Source: Citrus sinensis (Eukaryota > Streptophyta > Magnoliopsida > Sapindales > Rutaceae). Taken from it: 64,000 nucleotides of DNA. Below are positions 1 through 10,905 of this stretch, in pieces. Made by a program: the position numbers and the translations under genes. The notes under the pieces were generated by a model that ran no database searches, was not told the origin of the DNA, and was given only the letters and a program-made list of their open reading frames with translations. Location of the stretch: NCBI RefSeq assembly GCF_022201045.2, contig NC_068563.1:1426001-1490000 (forward strand), written 5' to 3'. Each line of letters begins with the position of its first letter. The stretch's first letter is position 1.

Positions 1-1189
1 TAGAAGCGAAGTGAATCACCAGTTTGATTCGGTGTTTTGGTGGACCCATATTTTTTTGTCCACCTTTCATTGATATTTACATCTCTTTCCTTTATCTATA
101 TAGTGAAGGGTTCGAGGCTCCTTAATATTGTGAGATTAAAACTCCAAAAAGAGAGATAGAGAGAACTAATTTGATGAGTAATGCTGTTCATGTTAGTGCC
201 AAATAACACCATCACACGAAGCAATCTTATTGATTTACCACTTTAGTTTCATTCAATTGATGCTAAATTGTGGTACAGTACATAGGTGATTAATAAGTTG
301 GATGAAGTTTTCATGGAATAACGTCTGTATCTGTTGTTTCTTCTTAGGTGTATACATCTGCAATATGTCAAATTCAGATTCTAGCTAGTTGTTGATAACT
401 AGTTTTAAACTTACAGAAGATAATGAACGCTAATATAGTACAAAGCCACAAATATTGTATTAGAGTTTGTAATTATTTATTGTTCCCAACTGGCCATCTA
501 CTTATTAATAACTAATTGAAGTATGCATTTAACAATATAAAGAGATTTCTATATAGGCACTTGATAATTTTTTCCCCATATGGAGATTTCCTGCAAGGAT
601 TTGCCGTTTCTAGGAAAGAAAAATATGCATACGTTATGCTTTTTTGGGAGTATTAGTAATTATCATTACTTGTTAGGTTTGAGTCAATCAATATTAATCT
701 TTTCTCCTAATTAAATAATTAGGTAGTGTTACATCTTCCATATAGATTGTGAATAGAATATATATTCCTTTGTGGTTAAAAATCTAGACCATGTTATATT
801 AACTAAAATTTAGATGATCCCAATAAATATCTAATGTAATTATCAATAGACTTATATAATTTTAATTTTTAAAAAAATTGATAAACATAAATAATGATGG
901 CCAACAATAAGGGTCCATTCATTGGGTTCGTTTAATCCTTAATGGAACATTTAAAAATTTGCTTTATATTTAAGTTTAAATTTGACTTACTCTAGTACTA
1001 TGGTGTGCTGGAGCTACAAACATTTAATATAAATTAGTATATATAAATTGATGTAATATGAAGAGAGTATGATAGTCATTTTTCTTGTGCTCATAATATT
1101 TTTAGACCAGTTTGAGATTGCGGAGGCTGATGAAATAAGCTGATTGTGTTGTGCAGATAAAATAAGCTGCTAATTAAAAAAGTAACTTG
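1..1189. other. AT-rich intergenic DNA, no gene seen
   Basis: Low-complexity AT-rich DNA with stops in all frames. I see no exon, RNA gene or clear element boundary here. Confidence 0.6.
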
Positions 1190-1697
1190 GCGTTTGGTAA
1201 ACTATGTTGTTGCAGTTACTGTGAGTTTGAAAAGTAAAGTATGTGTTTGATAAATTTTATTACGAAAATGCTATTTTATTACATAATGACCAAAATAGAC
1301 ATATGTTTTTATTACTTTATATTTTTAGAGTATGTTTAATAAAATTGTTTAGACATATATTTTTTCTTAAATATTAGACATATCTTTGTTTTTTAAATAT
1401 GTAAAATTACATTAAAAAACTCAATTAAAAAAATCTAAAGAACTTTATAATCTGTTACATAAAATATGATAAAGATAAATGTATGATTTATATATTAGGG
1501 TTTATGGATAAATAAGATATAATTATTATTTTTTAAATCTAAGGTTATAATAGGAATTTTAAAAAGGTATGGTAGTTTATTAAATAAGTTGCTTATAAAA
1601 AGCAACTCTCTACCTACTTTTAAAAACTGCTGATAAAATGAAGAAAATTATGAAATAAGCAACTTATTGAATTTCAACCACAATCCCAAACGGGCCC
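1190..1697. mobile_element. Possible short DNA transposon with GTTTGG ends
   Basis: The left end carries GGCGTTTGG (about 1190) and the right end CCAAACGGGCCC (about 1686-1697), which is the reverse complement apart from small changes. GGCCCGTTTGG-type ends are common in short non-autonomous plant DNA transposons, often PIF/Harbinger-like. The right flank begins TTA, but no matching left target duplication is visible. The interior is AT-rich and non-coding. The inner arms are not clearly complementary, so this is only a candidate. Confidence 0.35.
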
Positions 1698-1767
1698 TTA
1701 ATATAGTTAATCTTTTCATGCCCGTTGTGATAAGTGGTTTGTACGTTAGTCCACACATTGAAGTTTG

Positions 1768-2627
1768 AAAAATTTATAAAAATAACTTAAATTTTTTTGT
1801 AATTTTCACAATTGGCCCTCCAAAGTTTTTTCGATCATAATTAGCTAAATATAAGGTTTCTTTCCCAAATTATCCTTGTCTATCAAACCAAATGCAACTT
1901 TTCTTCTCTCTTTATCAAAGCAAACGCAGCCTTTCACTCTTGAATCGTCAACGGAAAACGACGACGACGAACGATAAAAGTGACATTCAATCAAATGCAA
2001 CCGAATCCATCCGAATTCAACACCAATTTGACACGATTATAAAAAAGTGAAATAGAGTCAACATGATTTCGTGCGACAAAAGAGTTTAAGTGCGATTCTA
2101 TGTTGGTGCGACAAGCGCCTGTCACACCAACTTTACGTAAAAAAAAATTATAATTTGGTGCGACAGGCTGCCTGCTGCACTAAGTTCACATTAAAAAAAA
2201 ATTGTAAGTTGGTGCGACAGGCTGCCTGTCGCACCTGATTAGGCGCGATGACACCCGATACCAAGCTCACGCCAACTTCAATCTTCACTCATTATCACCA
2301 ACACAATAAGAAAATCACAACATAAAAGAAAAATAGAAAATAGAACATGCTTCAAAATCTAGGGTTTTTGAACTAATCTTTGATTTCAGATTCTCACCGA
2401 AATTTTGGTAATGTCGGCTGTTGAGGATGGACTCCGGGAAGCCACCGGCTATGAGTGACCATCTTGGGAGAGAAATCGTTGGTTAGAGAGAGAGAGGAAG
2501 TTTGGTGAGAATGAGAGGGGTATTTTCAGCACTTGAGAGGATTTTTGGCTAATATTAATAGGAAAAAGTTTGGAGGGTTAAATGTGAAAATTACAAAAGT
2601 TTTTATGTTATTTTTGTAAATTTCCCC
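1768..2627. mobile_element. Mutator-like element with ~60-bp inverted ends
   Basis: Imperfect terminal inverted repeats of about 60 bp lie at roughly 1768-1830 and 2564-2627. Both read roughly AAATTTAYAAAAATAAC and run to CCCTCCAAA inward. Flanking direct repeats TGAAGTTTG are at 1759-1767 and 2628-2636, a perfect 9-bp duplication, the length expected of Mutator insertion. No transposase is encoded. The 860-bp interior contains CGACGACGACGA, gene-like GC-richer stretches around 1920-2060 and 2340-2470, and an array of short palindromes at 2104-2234. It may be a Pack-MULE that captured host sequence, but I do not recognise the source. The two ends differ by one or two bases next to the duplication. 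Confidence 0.75.
2104..2235. repeat. Three spaced palindromes (GTGCGACAGGC type)
   Basis: Three near-palindromic units start at about 2104, 2156 and 2210 (spacing about 52-54 bp). Each reads GGTGCGACAGGC followed by its reverse complement, and the third unit is almost perfect. They are separated by A-rich linkers. They lie inside the 1768-2627 Mutator-like element. Confidence 0.7.
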
Positions 2628-2895
2628 TGAAGTTTGCGGCTCGAACCCGGGTCACGCCATATTTGTTTCCCCAACCACTTTCTCAGCAATACGCTGTCGT
2701 TTTCAAAATAGCCAAAGCCAACTTATCCATACCCTCGCAAATAATTAAATAAAGCTACGCGGCAAACTGGGCCCCGTCCGAAATTCCATCCTAAATTACC
2801 GCCGTTACTTCCACGTGATCACAACGAACGTTTCCTCAACCGCCAACATCACCCAACCAATCGAATTTCCCGTTCGCATCACTTCCTCTCTTTTG

Positions 2896-2918
2896 ATTGG
2901 TCCAAATCTGCCACGTCA
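2896..2918 (-). promoter_or_regulatory. ER-stress promoter element (UPRE-like) of TIN1
   Basis: CCACGTCA at 2911-2918 is the reverse complement of TGACGTGG, the unfolded protein response element bound by ER-stress bZIP factors. ATTGG (an inverted CCAAT box) lies 10 bp before it at 2896-2900, resembling the CCAAT/CCACG pairing of ERSE elements, though the orientation is not canonical. A further G-box-like CCACGTGA lies at 2811-2818 and CCAAT at 2857-2861. The cluster sits about 180-290 bp before the start codon of the TIN1-like gene, which is ER-stress induced in Arabidopsis. Confidence 0.55.
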
Positions 2919-3095
2919 CCCATCCTAGAATCTCCACCAGTCATCCAGAAGTAGTAGAGAAGCCCCTTCCTATTTTTAATAACAAACGATCGTCTCTTTG
3001 TTGTCATAAAATAATCGGTCCCGAAAGACATCCGATTTTCGTCTCACCCGTACAAGTTTTCTTCTCCGATACGCTCCGGTTCTCCGTCGGAAAAA

Positions 3096-5224
3096 ATGAT
3101 TTTCAGACCATCAGTTGGTTTCTTGACCTCGTTTTTGGTGTTATTTACGGTATTTTCCTCGTCAAAGGCCTTGGTTTCAACTTCTAATCACCCGAACCCG
3201 AAAGCCATCTCGGTAAGCAATTAACTAACGGATTAGTATCTTTATCTCATTAAAAATCATAAATTTAGAGCGTGCTACTGAGCTTTTAGAAATTGAAGTA
3301 GGTTTTTGGTAAATTTTGTAAATTGAAAGTTGTTTTCGAGATGAATTTTGTTTAATTTCTTATTAGTTTTGAGAATAGATTAAAAAAAAGTTAATGAAAA
3401 TAACGAGATTCTCTCCTTTATTCTTTTTTATAAAGGAATCAAAGTTGCGATTTTTTTTTTAATAATTCTGTTTTGTAAAATTAGGATTTGAAGGATGCAA
3501 TTGTGAAAGGACTAGGTTTTCAAGCGGAGGATTTTAAGGTATCTGGGTTTGATCTGCGGGATGCCTTGGTGGGCCATTCAGTGGCATACGAATTTGATCT
3601 AGAAGTTGATAAGATGGTGATGCCTTTTAAGCTTTTAGAGGATGTGAATCGGTGGGAGTATGTGGATTTGCCGATATTTAGAGTTGAAGAGCCTGGAGGT
3701 CAAAATTGGTTGGTGGAGAAAAGGAAGTTGGATGATGGGTTGCCTGTTTTGGCTCCGTTTCAGCTGGCTGGTCCCATGGAGCTCTGGATTCAGGATGCTA
3801 AGGACATGCGTATCTCCTTGCCGGTAATTGCTTGTTCAATATTGAATTTTATTATTATTATTTAGATTTGTTTTTATGGTGGTTCAGACCTTGCTGGATG
3901 ATATTGAATCAGTCTGTGTAGTGTTTTATGAATATATCACAATTTGGTAGGTTAGTGACATAGACAATCACCATCAGTTTGTTTTAGCACTGAAATTATG
4001 TGATTTATAGATCAGCTTCTATATTCTTGAAAACCATATGTTGTATTTGAATAATTGGAAGAGCTGGAGCTGAAAGAATGGCTCTTGTAGAAAACTAGTT
4101 TTGGATCTGAATCTAGCGCTGATGCTTGTATAAGTTATCAAGCATGTAAATATGATGACCAAAGTGTTGAGTCCAGGATTTTGGTGTGTTCTTTTTATTA
4201 TGTAACAGTTGTGCCTGGGTGCAATTGTTGGGAAGGTTGTTGTCTGGAATGTGTGAGATTGAGTTGATTTATGTTAATGAGAATATAGTATTAATCCTTC
4301 AAGCTAACTGTCCAGGTGCTTGTAATTTTTTTGCCTGTGGTTCATCAGAGTTTAACTTTGGAACTAATGGTGATTTTTTGGTTGCCTTAATGTTTGCAGC
4401 ATGACGTGGATGCGGGAGTCTTGAAGAAGGTCGTTTTAGCAGATGGTGCAGTTGTCACTGTCAACGGTGCCAGATCAGTTAGCCTGCGCCACCCCATTGA
4501 TCTTCCTCTTCCCTTGAATCAATCCAATAATGGGTTTGCTTCTGGTCTGCTAACACTGGCTGAACAACTTCGCCATGCTTCCCGTGCTCAAGGTGCCCCA
4601 CTCCTCTCCCTTCGCATTGTTGGGCCTACCTCTCTTGCAGCCCCACCTGCATCCTCACCATCACCCAGTAACAAGCTGAAGCTTAAGCGTCTAGCACCTG
4701 GCCTCGTGGAATTATCCTCACGAGCAAAAACTGAAACCACGGATGCCCTTTCAACCATAGATCTTCAAGAAGGAGCCACTACCCTTCTGACTCCAAAACA
4801 CTTCACCACAATGTGGCCCGTTGCTTCTGTCAATGGCTCAAACCATAACTTGCTTGGTTTTGAAACATTGCTATCTTCAGTTCTAGGTCCCAAGGCTAAA
4901 CAGAAAGGTTCCTTCAAGTTGTTGAAGGCTGATGTGTCTGCGCAGACTTTTCTGAAGATTGGTTTTGGGGTTGAGAAGAAATTGAAAGAGGGAGATGGAT
5001 TTGACTTGGAGGGTTTTCCTGAATGGAGGACTAAGCCTGAAACCGTGAAACTGCACTTTGAGGTGCTGGCGAAGGTTGACGGTGAGAAGGTCATACCAGA
5101 GAGAGTAGTGCAGGTCAACCCATTTGATGTGGAGGATACAGTTGCACCAAACGTGCTTCTTGGGAACAAGACCATGTCTCAAACCCCTATCATATACCCT
5201 CCTCAGAGCCCCTTTGACCTGTAA
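3096..5224 (+). CDS. TIN1: TUNICAMYCIN INDUCED 1-like ER protein
   Basis: The three exons are 3096-3212, 3485-3823 and 4400-5224. All splice in phase 0 and give 426 residues, close to the Arabidopsis protein. Residues 1-25 form a signal peptide (a hydrophobic run FLTSFLVLFTVFSS), and no other membrane span is evident. The body matches the plant-specific family I recognise: DLKDAIVKGLGF, VSGFDLRDALVGHSVAYEFD, ADGAVVTVNGARSVSLRHP, PGLVELSS, EWRTKPETVKLHFEVLAKVD. The Arabidopsis member (At5g64510) is an ER-resident protein induced by unfolded-protein stress and affecting the pollen surface; its biochemical function is unknown. ER-stress-type promoter motifs lie just upstream. There is no KDEL tail (ends SPFDL). 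The gene converges on the malate dehydrogenase gene. Confidence 0.9.
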
Positions 5225-5794
5225 AATTTTTGGGGGCACATGGGGGCTTCTTCATTTTTTACCAAGTTACTGGAAGTAAATGTAAAGATAAAATCCCATT
5301 TTAGATATTCTGAAAATACCATGAGTTAGAAGAAATGCAATCTGTAAAAACCTAATTAATGAAAACAAAAACATTTTGTTCATCTACCATTTAGTGTTGT
5401 GATCTATAAATAACATGCGGATACCTCTCTGTGATAGCGTAAATTGCTTTCGGTGATGTTTTCTGGTTTAGAGTTGTTCGTTATCAAAATAATGCTCACT
5501 GCTCACAGAACGGATTATTGATTTTGTTTCTTAAATCACAAGCCCCTCAGTCTGTGTAATGCAGCGTCAAAGTGTAATTTGTTGGGTAGTGTATCTCTCA
5601 CAAACATGTTAAGGTTTTGCTCCTCTGAAACGAAATGAGCTCATTCAAACTGCTTTACATGCCAATTCGTCGCTTGTTGGAAAAATACATTTTCCGACTG
5701 TTTCTGGGTACAACATTAAGGCTTGCTAATTACAGGAGACGGTGACTCAAGAGCGATAATAAACTTAACCGATGGAATTTTTCTTGGCATCGCT
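5225..5794. other. Convergent 3' regions of TIN1 and MDH
   Basis: 570 bp between two stop codons of convergent genes. It should hold both 3' untranslated regions. AATTAATGAAAAC-type A-rich sequence near 5350 could serve polyadenylation of TIN1. No further feature seen. Confidence 0.6.
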
Positions 5795-8700
5795 TCATTT
5801 CTTGCTGAAGGAGATGCCCTTTTGAATGCTTCCAGCTAACTCTTTCTTCGCTTTCTCCAAGCCAATCCTGGAAACAAAGATGCAACAAACAGAACAAACC
5901 ACTGTTTCATAATTCGTACGCCCTTGTAACAAACTAGAAAAATTGTCATTGCTGATGTTTTTGCGCCTCAGTACCTCTCATATTCATTTAAAGGTCCAAG
6001 TTGGAAGATTTCTTCAGCTCCTTGGCGACCAAGCCGTACCTTGGATGCGAAGAAAGGGAGTTCCGTCACCTGTTATGAACAGGGCATTCCTTGATTATAA
6101 GCTTCAAGAATTTGGATTATAAGCTACAGGATCTATTTGCTTCTAAAAATTGCAGGAAAGAAAGTGCCAACTTTCGATGTGTCCTCTCTAGTAGTTTTGA
6201 TAGCAGATGAATTTAATCGGAGATAGAACAATAAACTGAGCTGTACCAGCAACTGCATCGATAATTCTCTATTGGTTTTAACAATTAAGTAACTAAACCC
6301 CCTTTAATTTCTCTCGGGGATCGGGTCCAAGATATTTGTGGACAATTTGATTATTTCACTTGTGAAAACTCTATTTACAAATTTTACTTGTAATATTTCT
6401 TGAATTATCAAACAATATCAAATATGAAGAAATACAAAGCATGAATGTGGTTATATGGAGGCATTTAAGAATTTTGTGCTGTTAAAAAATGTTGATTACT
6501 AGCAACTCTATCCCAAAACGCGAAAAGTTTCGAGTAAGAATCGGTTTTTCTGACTAGTTACGTGGAGGCATTGCCCTTTGGATTGTTCAATTTTTGGTTC
6601 AGAGAAAATAATCAAGTGAGTGAAAAGTGTAAACAAAATTGAATGAACCGAACCAAATCGAAATAATTCAATGAAACCATTTGAAACAATGTTTTGAACC
6701 TTTTTCCATGAATAATGCTCAGAGCTACTAAAATAATTGAAATAAAAAGAATTAAAACTACAAAAACAGTGCTTAGTTGTTAGAGCTAATGGGTATATAA
6801 ATAATAAAAAAAAAAGTGATATTTTGTAAAATTTCTCTCAGAAAATTCACTTCCTAGAAGAATTTTGAACAAATTTTACAAACCTGCGGGTATTTGGTGA
6901 GGAAAACATTAAAAAATGAAACAAAGTAAACAAAATGCGGGAAACCAAACTTTAGTTGAAAGGCTTAATAAAAATAAAACAAAATTATAAATTTTTATTA
7001 ATAAAATTGCTAAAAGTACTGTATTTAAAAATGCATGATACAGAATTCAGTTTTTTTTTTTGGTATAGAGTTCCAATTTAGAGTTTATATATATATATAT
7101 ATTAAAAAAAGAACGGATTTAATTTGATTATTATTTTTCTTTACTATAAATAATAAAGTCTTTTAGTTAATTGGACATGGAGCTTAAAAGTTAATGAAAA
7201 GGGAAAATAAGCGTGCAAGACGAAGGTTTGAGCGAAGAACCTGAGAAGCTACGAATGCACATTCCACAACACCAGCATCTCCTCTCAGCCCACGGAGGCA
7301 TGCATCCGCAAATTCAACCGCTGCATAAGCCTATACATTATAGATGCTTTATGATTAATTATTGAAAAACAAAAAAGATCATATAGTCATGAACAAATTA
7401 AAAGAGTTCATAGAATTGGCTGACCATTGAGAGTGTTGCAGAGCCAGCCCCAGCTTTTGCCTGCAAATGACATGAGCTTTCTTAACTCAGACTTGGACTT
7501 AACCAATGAATTGCTACAAAATGGCATCGAACAAGTTTGATGAAAACAGCATGCGTCTAATGCCCTAGCAATGAGAAATTTGATATCCCATCTCTGCATG
7601 TAATGTGAGAAACATATATCAGGGTGGCATTACCTCAACAACTTCTGTTCCACCATTTTGTATGCGGTTCGTCAGGTATTCAGCTTCTTCTTGAGTGAAG
7701 CTACAAGGAGGCTTAACCTGAGAAGAATTTCAAGTGCAATGATCGTTGAAATGCAGTTCATATTCCATAATAAAACAGTAATGCTATGGATCCCAGTATT
7801 GCAACTTATCTGTATCTACCACATCAAGTTAGTTAATGTTAGTTATTAGTATTTAACATGATGTGATAGTTACGGATAAGCTGTCACATTAGTTAAGACT
7901 CAAATACTAGGAAATTTAGCGTTATTAGGTATTGTAATGAAAAAGTATTTTAACATTCACTTAAAATTCTAGAAGACCTGTGATAAAAGTGGCAAAATTG
8001 TTACTCCAGCATGACCTCCAACAACAGGAACATCAACATCCCTAGGATCAAGTCCCAAAACTTCCGCCTGTAACATGATATGACAACATCATAAGAATGG
8101 GTTGACTTGATTCATCACAACAGAAATATAAGCTCACTTCAGTCGATGAATAAGGCCCGTACCACGAATGTGTTGGCTCTTACGACATCGAGCATTGTAA
8201 CTCCCAAGAGTTTCTTTGGATCATAAGTACCAGCTTTCTTGAAAACCTCTGCGGCAATAGGAACTGTAGAGTTCACTGGATTACTGATCAAATTGACAAT
8301 CGCATTGGGGCAACACTTTGCGATGCCTTCACAGAGTGTCCTGACAATTCCAGCATTGATATTGAAAAGATCATCCCTGGTCATTCCAGGCTTCCTCGGA
8401 ACGCCGGCAGGGATAATGACAAGGTCCATCCCTGTGAGAGCATTCTCAAGCTGTGGCTGGCCTAGGAAACCCCGTACCTAAAAGCACGCAAGAAAAATGA
8501 TCACCTTCTTGATTTGAGAACCCAACATGAACATAATGCAATGTGTTATGTTGTTACCACAGCGCCGGTGTCCATATGGCTAATATCAGCAGTGACACCA
8601 GGGGTATTGACAACATCATAGAGGTGAAGGACTGAGACCAGGGGGTTTATCTTCATTAGCATTGCAAGGGGTTGACCAATGCCTCCAGCAGCACCCAAGA

Positions 8701-9498
8701 TGGCTACTTTGAATCCAGCTGCCCCGCCTTTTGCCCGGCATTTAGCTTGCCTCAAGCAAGAATTCTCCTCCATTTACCAGCACACAATCCACAGAGCACA
8801 TCCAACAACTTCAGTAGTAATTAATTTGATCTCTAACGTCCACCAAAATTTATACACAATACAAATATTAACAGTAGACTCCATTCTCAATTTATTCAAT
8901 TCCTGATATATATGAACTGACCCCAGACAAAGCAATTTTGGCTATAAAAAAAATTGGAGTTAATTACTCTTCTTATGAATTATTAATAATCTTATGGGTA
9001 GAGCGTTACTTCTACTTTGACATTGAAAAACACAGCAGTTAAAAGGTGATTAGCAATAGTTTTTATTTGGCAGCTAATATTTGTTGCCGTTACCCACTCA
9101 TTTATATTTGACAGCAAGTGATTTTATTCTCTATTAAAAATACTACAACATCCCAATATGCTAAAACTAACATCCAGAGGTATTTATGAAATCACTCATT
9201 AATTTTTTCTTTGATGGCTTGAGCTTTGAGTACAGCAAGCAACTATCATATTTAAGCCACGATGCCACAATCCCAAACAAACTACTCTTGGTATATATGT
9301 GCACAAAAACAACAGCCATGACCCAGAAAACAACTAAACCATATGCAAAGAATGAGTCACCATATCATATGATAAAAGATTCATAAATAAAACACACTAT
9401 TGAAGAACAATAATACATGTAAATACCTGGAGATTTGGAGGGTAAAGATGAGCAGAGATTCTAGCAATGCGCTGATTAGCCTCTGAGCTAAACTCCAT
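5795..9498 (-). CDS. PMDH: Glyoxysomal (peroxisomal) NAD-malate dehydrogenase
   Basis: Nine exons on the minus strand: 9427-9498, 8558-8767, 8163-8477, 7978-8067, 7634-7717, 7425-7460, 7241-7330, 5975-6069 and 5795-5867, giving 354 residues (watermelon glyoxysomal MDH has 356). It interconverts malate and oxaloacetate with NAD in the peroxisome matrix, recycling NADH from beta-oxidation and serving the glyoxylate cycle. The N-terminus has the PTS2 signal RIARISAHL (residues about 10-18). The Rossmann loop GAAGGIGQ is near residue 49, the substrate arginines are in [12 protein letters not shown], and the catalytic His is in VGGHAG (about 218). The exon 2 acceptor is unusual: no AG lies directly before the ATGGAG that matches the family's conserved ME residues. 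Splicing must use a downstream GAGGAG (exon start 8767 or 8764), costing two or three residues in frame. An ATG at 8773 could start a form without PTS2. Confidence 0.93.
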
Positions 9499-10121
9499 TT
9501 TCTTTGTTGAAGTATGGTGGTGTGAATGTGATCAATAATGATACATGCAAAGAATGAATGGATTTAATTAGAATATAAACATGAAGCGATAAATAGGAAT
9601 AATAAAATATAAGGAGATGAAAGCTAGAAGTTGACATAATTGCATGAAATTTTGTTTTTTTTTTTAATCAAATTTTTATAGTTTTCATTTTTTGTGTGGA
9701 AATCAACTTGCTATCTTGAGTCCTTATCTTATCTAAAATTCCTGTTAAGCTTGTAGGATTGTATGTGGCTCTCAATTTGGCTGCACAAAACAAAAAAAAA
9801 AAAAAATCGAAAACTGCTTTCACAAATCACAATCTTGGTTTTGTTCTTTACTCTTCAGGTCATCCGTAAGCCCGAGATGTCTGTTGTTTGTTACAGAGAC
9901 GTGCATGGGACAAAATCGAAGATGGAATTAATCCATATAACTAAATGGTTTTTTAGCCCTTACATATCAATAAATTACTCAATTAATCAATCATTATATT
10001 TTTACTTAAAAGGCTAGGTCTCTATTATATATATACATATTTCCGTTAAAAAATTATTTAATTATCATCTATTCTTTACATGTTGCATGTCAAATTTATT
10101 CACATTTTAAATTGGACTTGG
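9499..10121. other. MDH promoter and AT-rich spacer
   Basis: Upstream region of the minus-strand malate dehydrogenase. Poly-T at about 9655-9665 and poly-A at about 9790-9805. No separate gene seen. Confidence 0.5.
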
Positions 10122-10256
10122 CTATGTTGCAACTATGGTACCGTGCCTCAGTTGCAACCAGTCATTAAATCCATTTAGATCCACTGTTACACCCCTCATC
10201 CAAGTGGATCCAATGGCTGGTTGCAACTGTGGCATGGTACTACAGTTGTAACATAG
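10122..10256. mobile_element. Foldback MITE, 135 bp (copy 1)
   Basis: The outer arms at 10122-10166 and 10211-10256 are about 45 bp each and inverted relative to each other, beginning CTATGTTGCAACTATGG and CTATGTTACAACTGTAG. A second inner pair (GATCCACT / AGTGGATC) extends the hairpin so that almost the whole element can fold back. TGG flanks both sides and may be a 3-bp target duplication. No coding capacity. A related, left-truncated copy lies at 10806-10905. The superfamily is not assigned. Confidence 0.7.
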
Positions 10257-10805
10257 TGGGACCCTTTTAAATTATATAAGATAAAAATATTATTTCACTC
10301 TTGAAAAATAAAAAGTCAAAGATCATGACAGTAGATACAGAGCTGGTTTGAGTAATTTTTGAAATATGATCGGTAAATAGATAATTATAACAAATTGCAG
10401 GGACTGCAGAAGCAGTACTATGGTCGTGACGCTACCGCCCATACAGATGATGATGATCCAATGGAATCTTTTTGCTTGCCAAGTTTTTGATCGGGCCTTG
10501 CTCTTGGGCTACTTAAAATATGGTGCAACAATACTGATGGATCCAACTAAGGAAAGAGTGGCACATCAGTTTTTCTTTCTCAACTAGTAAAACGAACCAA
10601 TCAAATTGTGCAAGGAGTCCAGAAACTTCAAATTAAGATGTAAAACGGCAGAAAGAAAGCTGAATGAATGGGCTCTAATTTTCTTAAATAGTTAAAGATG
10701 ACAGGATTTTCATCAATCTTATATTTCATATGTAATTAAGTTTAGAATCTAATTTATTTTAAAAGTTCATGTCATGAGTTTCTATATCATTTAACAGGGG
10801 AAACC

Positions 10806-10905
10806 TGTAGTTGCATTCAGTCGTTGGATGCCAATAGACCCTATCAATCTAAGTACATCCAACGACTGGATGCAACTATAGCACGGTACCACAATTGCAC
10901 CGTAG
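10806..10905. mobile_element. Foldback MITE (copy 2, left end truncated)
   Basis: The right arm (about 10855-10905) ends ACAATTGCACCGTAG and its reverse complement matches the left arm of the 10122 element (GGTACCGTGC). The left arm (10806-10830) pairs with the inner right arm (GTTGCAT.CAGTCGTTGGATG) but lacks the outer 25 bp. It belongs to the same family as copy 1. Confidence 0.6.

Noticed and set aside
2897-3187. 96-codon plus-strand frame overlapping TIN1 exon 1
   Set aside because: Different frame from the signal-peptide exon that splices cleanly into the rest of TIN1.
4765-5239. Long minus-strand frames opposite TIN1 exon 3
   Set aside because: They mirror the strongly coding plus-strand exon and show no family features.
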